A stretch of 64,000 bases of DNA from Pterois miles (lineage: Eukaryota; Chordata; Actinopteri; Perciformes; Scorpaenidae): assembly GCA_947000775.1 (NCBI GenBank), contig CAMQGK010000416.1:336001-400000 (forward strand), read 5' to 3'. The notes under the pieces are model-generated. The model did not search any database and had not been told where the DNA came from. It saw only the letters and a program-made list of their open reading frames with translations. This document shows, one piece after another, positions 36,585 to 47,642 of this stretch (the first letter of the stretch is position 1; every line of letters begins with the position of its first letter). The position numbers and the translations under genes are program-made.

Positions 36585-37989
36585 TTAAAGGGTCACTGAA
36601 AGTTTCAGTGTATGTGATGTGTGCACATCCATTTCACAATATTATTACTAAACTACATACTTCTGATCTATTTTACATTCCATGAGTAAAATGTGTGTTA
36701 TCTGTAAATATGGCTTTTTAATCTGACTTGTTATGTTGATTTTTACATTAGAAATGTTAGTGCTGCTGCATCTGTAAAACCTCAACAGAGTACTTCAGTA
36801 GGCTGTATTATTGTTTTCTCTGCTGCTCCTGAGCTGCTAAACCAGCACATGAGCCCCAGACTGGCCATAAGCCAGCTCTCTACAACTGCTGTTGGCCTCC
36901 ACTGTATCTAATCAGGCTTCATGGACACAGCGTAGATCACAGGGGCAGAGCAATAATGTGATATGTTTAATGGTCCCCTGTAGCTAGCGCATGTAAATTG
37001 AATTTATTTATTTTGTGGGTGCATTGTGATACGGCTTTGATGTGGAATAGTTCCACTCGGATCAAACTTCATCTCTAATCTTGTTTGCTCCCTCAGAGCA
37101 TTTATTTCTGCTGACCATTGGCCTCGCATTACTGTGAAGCGCTGACAAGCTCTGCAGAGATTAATGCATCTCGCCGCTCTGTTTCCGGGCTTCACTCTGG
37201 AGCAGCTGGAATCTCAACCACAGGACACTCGGATCTTTCTGTTTTATGCTTCATTTACAGGGTTAGGGTTACAGTGCATATGCTACGATTCTCTGAAAGG
37301 CCACTGAGACTCAGAGGTAAATGCCATACCTTGTTTCATCAATGCTAAATACTCAAATTTAAAGCAATCTGATTAAGAGTTTGCACAACATCCAGCATTA
37401 AACATTATTATTATTTACTCAGTCTTTGTCAAATTTAACACTTTAGCCCTAATCAAGATATCTCAACAGCTGTCGACCAGGTTGCAATGAAACAGACATA
37501 AAAAAAGAAATTTAAGAAATGTTTTTCACAAATTTGTCTAAATCTGTGTTAGTGAGCACTTCTTCTTTGCTGAAATAATCCATCCACCTCACAGGTGTGG
37601 CAGATCAAGATGCTGATCAGACAGCAGGATTATTGCACAGGTGAGCCTTAGACTGTCACAATAAAAGTCCACTCCGGCTCCTGCTACATCTACTAGCAGG
37701 CTCAGAAGACCGTTATCATCTATTCACAACGGAAACCTCTAGTGGTCGTAGTATGATGATGGGAGCAAAGGAGGAAGTCAGTATAAAGAGCAACAAAGTC
37801 CATGTTAACTTATTTGACCTTACTGTTGTTACATAATGTACATTGACTATATAACAAGTGTAGTTATTTTATCTCACACCATGCTCTTTTCCTAAACCTG
37901 ACTAAGTAGTATTGTTGCCCAAACCTTAAGTTGTTTCATTTCAGTTCACATCGTTAAGTTTCACTTTCACTTTCCCAACATGGTAGGTG

Positions 37990-38346
37990 CAGTTTGGCCC
38001 ATCTGAAGCATTAGTAACAGAATAGTGATTGATATCTGATCAGCGCTGCCTAGTTTGACAGTTTGACCATTTGATCGGCGTTCGCGAGTGATTGAGAGCT
38101 GCCTCCGTTGAATGAACAGCCAATAGGAACGCTCAGTGCTCACTCTCTGAAATGACCTGTGATTGGCCAAAGTCTCTTGTCACAGGCTAGACTTGTTAAA
38201 GTCTGAAAACTGTCATGAAGAGGTGTAGAAGTCAAGTTATCTCTCCGAACATATTATGTTGTAGTATGTTATATTATAATATGTTGAAAGGTTATTATGG
38301 ATTTTTTATGCAATGCTGCCAAAAACATTGTGCCTACTGCAGGTTT
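37990..38346 (+). mobile_element. Miniature TIR-like element, copy 2 of 3
   Basis: Blocks gatcagcgctgcctagtttg, cagccaataggaacgctc, tgacctgtgattggccaaag and gaaaggttattatgg are shared with 16878-17313. The right end is cctactgcaggttta. The left border is not sharp. Confidence 0.55.
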
Positions 38347-39789
38347 ATGTGAATTAGCAGCTCTTTATAGTGAGCTCGTTGTTCTACAGTCACAAACATT
38401 TAGACTGTTGAGTGTTGAGTGCCTCCAGCAACTATGTGGAATCGTTTTACTTTGAAATTTGCGGACCTGTAAAATTGTTACCCAAATATTGATATTAATA
38501 ATGCCTTCATAAAGAATTCAAGGAGGAGCTGTCATTATATCAGAGGTGAGTTTGAAGAAAAACAACATATGCTGTTTTAAGTGTATTCCAGACATTTTCT
38601 GCATTGTCCTAATTTAGCTGTGATCCACTGGGAGAGCAGTCTGAGTCTTGACAGAAAGAACGGCAGAGAAAAACAAAGAGAAAGATGGAGGAGACCTAGC
38701 AGCTCTGAAGAGAATCCACTGGGGCTGCACCCCTCTTTTCTCCATCCCCAAGAGGACATCAACGATGATAAATAGCCAGCAGGAAAGAGAGGATGAAGGC
38801 ACGGAAACACCCAGATCACACATAAAGTAGAGACCACAGATGATGCAGGATGAGCCCGATAGAAAAGACTAAGTGAAGAAACAAATTGCTGGCAGACTGT
38901 GGTCTAATCTATGCTGCAGTGAAAATGCAGCTCTCTTCTTTATTCCCCCACTCCCTGAGAGTCAATGAGCCATAGACATACAGTGAACCCCCACACCCAC
39001 CCTCCACCCCTGCAATCCATTTTATTTATGCTTTATTGCAGCAGCCCCTCAGCTCTGAGGCTGCCTGTGGCAGCGGTATGTGGACATGTTGTTATAGCAA
39101 GATCACCCTGCCGTTTCTCTTTCAATTAGCCTAACATGCATGGAGCACTAGACCCCCCACCGAGAGGTAAATCACCCTGTAGCACCTAGAGCTCTCGTGC
39201 TCTGATGGCCAGCTGCTCTATGGGCCAATGAAAGGACACATGGGGCTTGTAATGATAGGCACCATGAAGGACCTTATGAGGTCAACCATCAGAAGCTGAT
39301 GTTAATGTATTTACTGCAGCCCACTATTAGGGAATTACATACTGTCCAGTCCTCCAATGGACAGTTTTGTGTCAACATTCAGTGTGTCATTTTAGCTCTA
39401 CTAGCATGACAACGACAATGTCAGTAAATCTGTAAGTTTAACACTTTAGTAAGCAGAAAAACATTTTAACAATAACCACTGAGATTGCCATGGAGGCTGG
39501 TGTGGATGCCATAATTTGTCAAATACGCTGGTATTTACATGAAGGAGGGACACAGGGTTTAATCATGGCCCTCTCAAAAAGGGAACGCAGGCATAGTTGC
39601 AGATATAGTGATGGAAGATACGTAATGTCTTCCCAAAGTACAGATTTATGCAAAAATATACAAAATGTGTTGCAAAAATATTTTTTCAATCGCTGACAAG
39701 CTGCCATCAATGAAACTCTGCATGTCCTCCTGATGTTTTAACAATGACAGGAGCTTAACAATGATGCAAAAAAAAGACAAAGAAGACGT

Positions 39790-41410
39790 TACTGAAGTTA
39801 AAGCTGCAAGCAGCGATGAAGAGGCCCTCGCTCCTCCATGCACGTCAGTGGTACCGGCAGGCTGCCTGTTGACCCAGCTGTGCATGTCTGACCGTCGGAC
39901 ACTGCATGCGCGACTTATACTGTGTCCTACTGTAACTGGAGTGTCCTAAATGGTCGGGAACGATGTGATGCTGCATGACGTTTTGAGCTGAAGTTTTTTT
40001 GGAAACTCTGCCATTAATTTTTTCTGTTGCTTGAGTAGAGAGTGTCGCAACATGGATAAGGAACAGTTGATTAGTTTAGATAAAATGAGCCATTAGTGAC
40101 ACTAACAGTTGGAGAAAACTGGTTCAGTTGTCCTGGATGTAGACTAGGACATTAACTTGACCACTTTGAGCACAAGCATTGATGCTCCCAGTGTTATATG
40201 TGCAGCGCCCATCAGAGATAAATTACTACAAGCTACCTGGTGTCAAGAAAAGTAACAGCACTAATGGTTTAACCAAAAGACAAACACACAACACAAAAGT
40301 GACACCTATGGAAACTCTGGGAGATTTGAGCCGTGGTATGAGTATTTCAGTAGGAAGCCTTGTTTTTATGCACTCCCATTTGGCGTCTGTGTGTTGATTA
40401 ATCTAGCTCAGCATAAAAGAACTGAGAGAATTAGGCCCACAAATCAGGTACATTAAAACCCAAGAAAGGACAAACAATAGGAGAGTACTGTTACATCTAC
40501 TTCTTCTACCTGTTTGGGTTAGTTTGTTCTGTACTGTGGGAAACACAATGGACTAGTGTTACAGTATAGAGCAGGCTGAGCAGGGACGACCACTGTGGTT
40601 ATGAAGAAATCAGTCATAGTGTTATTTTAATCTGTTTAATTCACTGTTTATCGTATCTCAGCACCTGCCTCTGTCACTGCCTGTGCTGTTGTTGCATCTT
40701 GTCCTGGGCAAGATGCAACAACACTACAGTATTTCATTTCCAGTAAATATTACAATACAAAATGTAGATAATAAATACAACTAACCCATCTTTGAAGTGG
40801 TTACATGTGGGTACGTCTCTAGTCTAATATCGAGCACAAAGCTGATCTCTACATGGTTTGTTTACAAGATGCAGGACAGAAGTCCATATTTGACGTATTC
40901 AGTGTGGACAGAGAGCGTCTGAGACGATGTGATGCAACGCGATAGTCGGACACTGGCATCCAGTTAGGACATGGTGTTAGAAATGTTTTCTTGTGTGTGG
41001 AGCTGGAAATGATGTATTGCAAATTTTGTACCACCTCCTGTGTCCATGATGTGGACATGTGGATGAGAACACACACACTAATCATACGTCATGTTGATGT
41101 ATATCATGTAGACAACACCATGTAAATTTCATCAATGATCTTTGTCACGGACAGCTGACTTCCTGTTGTCAGTAGGCGGCGCTATGATTGCGACTGAATA
41201 TGGGCATGTAAATGTCTTCATGTCTGGACTCTTATCCAGCACAGAAAATCTGGGCCAGATTGGACAATGTTAATTCCAGTCACAACAGCTTCCTATGTCA
41301 TGGCAAAACTAATTTCCCACCTCGCAATAGCAATGCTGTTCTATAAAAACACAAAAGTTTTGCAATTTGGCATCATGAAGGTGTTGACTAATGCACCCCA
41401 GAGGCAAACT
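39790..41410 (+). repeat. Probable dispersed fish repeat, patchy
   Basis: Several blocks (agctgcaagcagcgatgaag, aggccctcgctcctcca, ctgacttcctgttgtcagta, ggcggcgctatga, atcatgaaggtgttgac) are phrases I associate with an abundant long non-coding fish repeat. There is no second copy in the window to compare with, so the limits and class are uncertain. Confidence 0.3.
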
Positions 41411-42749
41411 GGCACCTCCCCAGCCATCAGTCCACCCTCCATACTTGGTCCGTACAGGGATTAAATCTGCAACCTTCCTGTTCCCAAGCCAAGTCCCCAT
41501 GAGTGAGCTGTCGCCTTACACAAATATGTGAAATACTTATGAAAGAAGGATATGAAGGCTTACATTTAATAATTGATTCACAAATAAAAGCCTGGTTCTA
41601 AGTGCAGTTGAGGTAAAAACAGGCTTTGCTCACAAAATATGCTTCTGGAGACACCTACTACGAAAACAGAAGAGGTTTAAGTACTTGTTTAAGTACTTAA
41701 ATGGTTGTGATAGCTTCACAACCATGCAAGCTGCAGATGGTCTTTAGTTCCTCATGCTTTTGATGCCCTGCTGATCTTTCCTCAAGCATCACCCTGTCAG
41801 CTCAGTTTATAATCATGGTCAAAATTTTGCAGTGATCATTACTCTGGTCCATAATGTTACCTCACAAGCTAATGGCTATATTCCTGTAAAAAATATTTTG
41901 CATTTTCACTAGTGTCATCATGTACATTGGACATATCAAATGTAATTTGCATGAAATGCTCAGAGTACACCCAGGCTCCCCAGAGGACAAAGCTTTTCCA
42001 CTTTAAACACTGGATGGTAAGGTGTTGTTTGTTATTTAATCACTAATAGATTACGGGATGTCCATATTTCCATATATATGATTGTTTTGTGCTAGCACAA
42101 GTGAAGTAACACTGCTAATAATGACGTTACAACAAGTTATTACTGGCTACTGCAGGTTGTATTTTATCACATGCTTACATACAGTATGTCTGTAAAGTGT
42201 GGGTTGTAGTAAAGGACAGAATGTAAATTTGTACAAATGGCTACTGAAACTAAGTAATAGTCACTGAGAGGAATGTGTGTGGGAGAGAGGAGGGAGAGAG
42301 AGAGAGAGATTAGACAATTTTAACTCCTCTTGTTATCAACATTTCAACACAGCAGGAGAAAGAATACTGCAGCAAAGTAAAAGCTGCTTAAAAAGTCACT
42401 TTACAGGAGCTGCAGCAGTAGCAACACAAGACAAAAGAGCAGCGATGCAGGCAGCTGTACTTTTCACATCACTTTTGTCTGACCTTCCCTCTGACCCCTT
42501 TCACATTGTTTTCACATTGGCACATTGTTATTGTACAAATATCAATACATTTTTTTTCAATTGCCAAGACACAAAAACTGGTACTTGTGGCGCAGTGACA
42601 AACCACCCAGCACCGCTACCACATACATACATACATGTGCATCACAAGCTGCACATAGGGCACCAAGTGCTGGACGGGCACCTTAACAGCCTGGCCATAA
42701 CACTGCCGTGACAATGTCAGAAAGAATGGGCCCAAAAAAGACCTTATAG

Positions 42750-43500
42750 CAGGGTGTCAAACTCATTTTCATCCCAGGCCACATCAGCATCATGGTTCCC
42801 CTCAAAGGGCCGGTTGTAACTGTAAGACTATATAAATATATCTACTCTAGATCATATTATAAAATTGCCTCTGAATTTGATTAGTATTAGTTTTAGTAAT
42901 AATATATTTAATAACTAGCTCTGAAGACAAAAAGTTATTTTTTTAAAATTCAGGGCTTGATTCCCAGAATTGTACATTTACATCAGCCAGCGGCGACTTT
43001 GTGCAGGCGGGATTCATTCAGTCTGGATGCGGAGGGGTGAACAGCTCTGACTGCAGCTAGGAGGGACTGCTGACGAGGACCGGGCCCTCTATGAGAGCTT
43101 TGGGACCGGGGAGGGGTCCACGGCAGCACCCGCTGCTCATTGAGAAGAAGAACGGTACCTGCTTTCTCCGTAACGCCAGAAAAACTCGTTAGATTTGGCC
43201 CTAATTTCTTTTTTGAAAGACTCGCTAGAGGGGTCTGAAAACTGGCTAAATATAGCGACTAAGTCGCTAAGTAGGCGTCACAGCGCTGTTGCTGGAAACC
43301 ACTGATACTGAGACGCTACAGTGCGCATGTCACAAAATCGAGATGCATTGTGGGATATGCAGTTTAAAGACACAGTACTTCTGTGAAGCGGCATAGAATT
43401 GAATGATATGCATTCTATATTCTTTGCAAGCCCTCGCGGGCCACATAAAGTGAGGTGGCGGGCCGGATTTGGCCCGCGGGCCTTGAGTTTGACACGTGTG
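42750..43500. mobile_element. Non-autonomous hAT-like transposon, copy 2, with 8-bp target duplication
   Basis: The left end is cagggtgtcaaactcatttt and the right end cttgagtttgacacgtgtg, an imperfect TIR. The flanks are ccttatag (42742-42749) and gcttatag (43501-43508), 7 of 8 identical, the length made by hAT transposases. The right 200 bp, reverse-complemented, match the left side of 9656-10644. It is 751 bp long with no transposase. Confidence 0.75.
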
Positions 43501-43703
43501 GCTTATAGCATGCTACAGCTCAAAACGCCCACGACTGTGATAGTGTTTTATACGGAGCACATCAGTGTGCAGTTGGCATGTGGGAAGAACTATTTATGTA
43601 GTGATAGTTTGACAAAACAATCCCCACACAGTTCTAAGTGATTGTCTTTCTGTTTTTCTAAATCAAATCACATGGATAGTTTGTTCATTTGGAGATGGAT
43701 GAA

Positions 43704-43705
<2 letters not shown>

Positions 43706-43746
<41 letters not shown>
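43706..43746 (+). repeat. (GT)n microsatellite
   Basis: An uninterrupted GT run of about 40 bp between the hAT-like element and the SINE cluster. Confidence 0.95.
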
Positions 43747-43751
<5 letters not shown>

Positions 43752-43845
43752 ATTGAAAATTGAAAGCCCCAGAAAAAGCCAGTAAGTGGACCTTGAGCAG
43801 GGTTTGTTTGATTTAACCACTCTTTCCAATGTTACGGATTAACTT

Positions 43846-44018
43846 CCATCCATCCATCCATCCATCCAGTGTAATCAATTAACCTAAACAGCATGTCTTT
43901 GGACAGTGGGAGGAAGCCGGAGTACCCGGAGAAAACCCATGCTTACACGGGGAGAACATGAAAACTCCACACAGAAGAGTGAGGCGACAGCACTAACCAC
44001 TACACCACCGTGCAGCCC
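43846..44018 (-). mobile_element. tRNA-like SINE copy A, minus, internally deleted
   Basis: The copy runs from (CCAT)n to gtgcagccc at its tRNA-like head. It is flanked by perfect acggattaactt on both sides (43834-43845, 44019-44030), its target duplication. Two internal deletions remove roughly 200 bp after ccatccatccag and about 36 bp (between cacagaagag and tgaggcgac, covering the B box). Diagnostic bases tgtaatcaattaacc, cccggagaaaacccatgc and gtgcagccc are shared with the middle SINE at 44776-45159. Confidence 0.85.
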
Positions 44019-44064
44019 ACGGATTAACTTAATTGATTAATTTAATTTAAAACCAACACAATAT

Positions 44065-44425
44065 GGGCTGCACGGTGGTGCAGTGGTTATCACCCTCACC
44101 TCACAGCAAGAGGGTCGCAGGTTTGAATCCGGCCTGGGACTCTTCTGCGTGGAGTTTGCATGTTCTCCCCGTGTTAGCGTGGGTTTTCTCCGGGTTCTCC
44201 GGCTTCCTCCCACAAGACAGTTTAGGTTAATCGATGATCTAAATGTCCCGTAGGTGTGGATGTGAGCGTGAATGGTTGTCTGTCTATATGTTGTCTGTCT
44301 CTATGTGTCAGCCCTGCAATGGACTGGCGACCTGTCCAGGGTGATCCCACCTTCGCCCAATGCCAGCTGGGATCGGCTCCAGCCCCCCGAGACCCCTAAC
44401 GGGATAAGCGGTTGACGATGGATGG
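44065..44425 (+). mobile_element. tRNA-like SINE copy B, plus
   Basis: It begins gggctgcacggtggtgcagt and has a Pol III-like A box region (tggtgcagtggtta) and B box (ggtttgaatcc). It ends gttgacgatggatgg. The target duplication is accaacacaatat at 44052-44064 and accagcacaatac at 44426-44438, 11 of 13 identical. This is a 361-bp full-length copy. It is not a functional tRNA: the body continues for about 290 bp past the tRNA-like part. Confidence 0.85.
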
Positions 44426-44775
44426 ACCAGCACAATACATTAAAGCCTTATTCTTTTAATGAAGACCAGGAGATATAGTATATATTTAGTGGACTTTGAG
44501 TTGTTTTGTCAAACTGGATGTGTGGCATTTGAAGGATACCAGCATTTACTATGGCAAAGAGGGTATAACGAAATATGAGTTGCACTATGGGAAATGTAGG
44601 ATCTGGTGTTTTTGTAGCTTGACCCCAACTATGAAATAAAAGTCAGGGTAATTCAGCCTTCTGCTTCAAGTCACCATTTATGAGTCCCACTCCGTAGATG
44701 TGATACTAAATTTCTGAGGTCAACCTCTCGGTCTGGACAGTATACTGCACGTACACCAATGTCAGTGCATTATGA

Positions 44776-45159
44776 TCCATCCATCCATCCATCCATCGTC
44801 AACCGCTTTTTCCCCGTTAGGGGTCGCGGGGGGCTGGAGCCGATCCCAGCTGGCATAGGGCGAAGGCGGGGTTCACCCTGGACAGGTCGCCAGTCCATCG
44901 CAGGGCACATAGAGACAGACAACATAGAGACAGACAACCATTCACGCTCACATCCACACCTACAGGCAATTTAGTGTAATCAATTAACCTAAACAGCATG
45001 TCTTTGGACAGTGGGAGGAAGCCGGAGTACCCGGAGAAAACCCATGCTTACACGGGGAGAACATGCAAACTCCACACAGAAGAGCCGCAAGCTGGAATCG
45101 AACCTGCGACCCTCTTGCTGTGAGGCGACAGCGCTAACCACTACACCACCGTGCAGCCC
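44776..45159 (-). mobile_element. Chimeric tRNA-like SINE (C/A hybrid) at the duplication junction
   Basis: The left flank is cagtgcattatga (44763-44775), the target site of copy C at 45913-46291. The right flank is cacggattaactt (45159-45171), the target site of copy A at 43846-44018. Its right half carries A-type bases (tgtaatcaattaacc, cccggagaaaac, gtgcagccc) instead of the C-type bases. Mismatched flanks show it is a recombinant, not a separate insertion. Confidence 0.85.
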
Positions 45160-45205
45160 ACGGATTAACTTAATTGATTAATTTAATTTAAAACCAACAC
45201 AATAT

Positions 45206-45562
45206 GGGCTGCACGGTGGTGCAGTGGTTATCACCCTCACCTCACAGCAAGAGGGTCGCAGGTTTGAATCCGGCCTGGGACTCTTCTGCGTGGAGTTTGC
45301 ATGTTCTCCCCGTGTTAGCGTGGGTTTTCTCCGGGTTCTCCGGCTTCCTCCCACAAGACAGTTTAGGTTAATTGATGATCTAAATGTCCCGTAGGTGTGG
45401 ATGTGAGTGTGAATGGTTGTCTGTCTATATGTTGTCTGTCTCTATGTGCCCTGCGATGGACTGGCGACCTGTCCAGGGTGATCCCACCTTCGCCCAATGC
45501 CAGCTGGGATCGGCTCCAGCCCCCCGAGACCCCTAACGGGATAAGCGGTTGACGATGGATGG
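45206..45562 (+). mobile_element. tRNA-like SINE copy B', plus (duplicate of B)
   Basis: Near-identical to 44065-44425, with the same flanking sequences accaacacaatat and accagcacaatac. It has a 4-bp deletion in the gtgccctgcgatgg segment and is 357 bp long. Confidence 0.9.
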
Positions 45563-45912
45563 ACCAGCACAATACATTAAAGCCTTATTCTTTTAATGAA
45601 GACCAGGAGATATAGTATACATTTAGTGGACTTTGAGTTGTTTTGTCAAACTGGATGTGTGGCATTTGAAGGATACCAGCATTTACTATGGCAAAGAGGG
45701 TATAACGAAATATGAGTTGCACTATGGGAAATGTAGGATCTGGTGTTTTTGTAGCTTGACCCCAACTATGAAATAAAAGTCAGGGTAATTCAGCCTTCTG
45801 CTTCAAGTCACCATTTATGAGTCCCACTCCGTAGATGTGATACTAAATTTCTGAGGTCAACCTCTCGGTCTGGACAGTATACTGCACGTACACCAATGTC
45901 AGTGCATTATGA

Positions 45913-46291
45913 TCCATCCATCCATCCATCCATCGTCAACCGCTTTTTCCCGTTAGGGGTCGCGGGGGGCTGGAGCCGATCCCAGCTGGCATAGGGCGAA
46001 GGCAGGGTTCACCCTGGACAGGTCGCCAGTCCATCACAGGGCAAAGAGAAGAACATAGAGACAGACAACCATTCACACTCACATCCACACCTACGGGCAA
46101 TTTAGAGTCATCAATTAACCTAAACAGCATGTCTTTGGACTGTGGGAGGAAGCCGGAGTACCCAGAGAAAACCCACACTTACACGGGGAGAACATGCAAA
46201 CTCCACACAGAAGAGTCCCAAGCCGGAATCGAACCTGCGACCCACTTGCTGTGAGGCGAGAGTGCTAACCACTACACCACCGTGTAGCCCC
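45913..46291 (-). mobile_element. tRNA-like SINE copy C, minus, with perfect target duplication
   Basis: It is flanked by cagtgcattatga on both sides (45900-45912 and 46292-46304), a perfect 13-bp target duplication. It runs from (TCCA)n to ccgtgtagccc. C-specific bases are gagtcatcaattaacc, cccagagaaaacccacac and gtgtagccc. It includes the inverted B box (ggaatcgaacctgcg). Confidence 0.9.
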
Positions 46292-47274
46292 CAGTGCATT
46301 ATGAATTAAATTTAAAAAAATCAAGCTCTGTTGATACAAATAATGTTATCTATAAGCTTAAAACATTTAAATGTTAGAAGTGAAATAAGTTGCTATCCCA
46401 AGAGAGAGAGAGAGATTTCTCCAGTTAGCAGAAATAGTCTCTGAAATGAGGATGTACTCCTTCAGTTTACTGTCCTGTGACCTGACAGCCCTGCTGATGC
46501 TCTGTAATTATAACACAATGAAATCTCCTTTTGCTAACAAAGACAAATGGTCTATTAGCAGTCCTGCATTTTACATGGACTGATGAAAAATACATACATC
46601 TTCCTCTGTGCCTGGACATCAATAAAGAAACTGACAGAGGGGATTCATTTACGCCTCGCTCATCAGAGCTCATTCAGGATGATTGAGCGTGACAGGCTTG
46701 TACAGGAGAGGACACTGTGGGTGGGAAATATCCTTCAGTGATGAGATTCAATTTCACACAATGTCATAGCCTCTGTGGGACTGGCTATTGTCTGTATGGA
46801 GGGGTAGTTAGCTTTACAGCCAACTCTGGACTGCAAAAAGCTGCACAGAGTATTATAAGACCCATCCTCACTACTTATATTCAACTTGCTCTTGATGGTT
46901 TAAATTGAAATGTATTATTATTTAAAGAGAACAAGGAAATGGATCGTTCAACTGAGAGATTTATCATAATTCTGATGCAATGACACCTTGTCTGAGTCAC
47001 AGTTAGAATGGAGGGCAATGAGACACAATAAAGGACAGACATTACGAATGTCACTCAAATACAGCATAGATGAAGGTCCTGTATATGACCTGAGACACTG
47101 AGGCAACGCAGCATGTGAAATCTATAACTGCCTATTGAGACATAATGAACATTCCCACTGTAGTTAGTCCATATTTCTTAAGGAAAAGTCAACATAATAC
47201 TTTAAATTCAGGTTTTAATGCCAGCCAGTTTCTATTCAAATCATACACACGTCATTAATTAATTAATTAATTGG

Positions 47275-47642
47275 GGGCGGCAGTAGCTCAGTCTGTAGGG
47301 AGTTGGCTTGGGAACTGGAGGGTCACCGGTTCAAGTCCCGACATGGACCAAGAACTGAGTGCGAACTGGTAGCTGGAGAGGTGCCAGTTTACCTCTTGGG
47401 CACTGCCGAGGTGCCCCTGAGCAAGGCACCAAACCCCCAACTGCTTGGGGCGCTTGTCAGGAGCAGCCCCCCCACTCTGACATCTCTCCATTGTTGCATG
47501 TTTGTGCATGTGTGTGTTCAGGTCTGCACGTACCGTGTATAAGTTAACAACAGAGTGAAAAAATTTAATTTCCCCTCGTGGGACTAATAAAGGAATATCT
47601 TCTTCTTCTTCTTCTTCTTCTTCTTCTTCTTCTTCTTCTTCT
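47275..47642 (+). mobile_element. Second tRNA-derived SINE family, with (TTC)n tail
   Basis: The head ggcggcagtagctcagtctg carries an A box (tagctcagtctgtaggg) and a B box (ggttcaagtcc) at tRNA-like spacing. The body continues ggcactgccgaggtgcccct and cccccaactgcttggggc. The 3' tail gggactaataaaggaatatc ends in (TTC)n, 47599-47642. The same tail occurs at 970-1018, suggesting a shared LINE-derived 3' end. Frames on either strand are not genes. Confidence 0.8.

Larger units (their letters stand above)
44020..46291. repeat. Tandem duplication, two units of about 1.14 kb, bounded by SINEs
   Basis: Unit 1 (44020-45160) and unit 2 (45161-46291) are near-identical, including 347 bp of non-SINE sequence after each plus-strand SINE (cattaaagccttattc... 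to ...gtacaccaatgtc). Observed differences are few: cgatgatc/tgatgatc, a 4-bp deletion at gtgtcagccc/gtgccc, tatatatt/tatacatt. The spacing of equivalent points is 1141 bp at the start and 1131 bp at the end. The duplication is therefore recent. Confidence 0.95.

Noticed and set aside
42277..42711. 144-residue plus-strand open frame
   Set aside because: No recognisable domain, begins in a GA-rich run, and no splice or promoter support.
44065..44140. Possible tRNA gene in the 44 kb repeat
   Set aside because: It is the tRNA-like head of a SINE found in five copies here, with target duplications and a non-tRNA body.
47275..47350. Possible tRNA gene (A and B boxes)
   Set aside because: The head is joined to a long SINE body and a (TTC)n tail, and no good cloverleaf with an anticodon arm could be drawn by eye.
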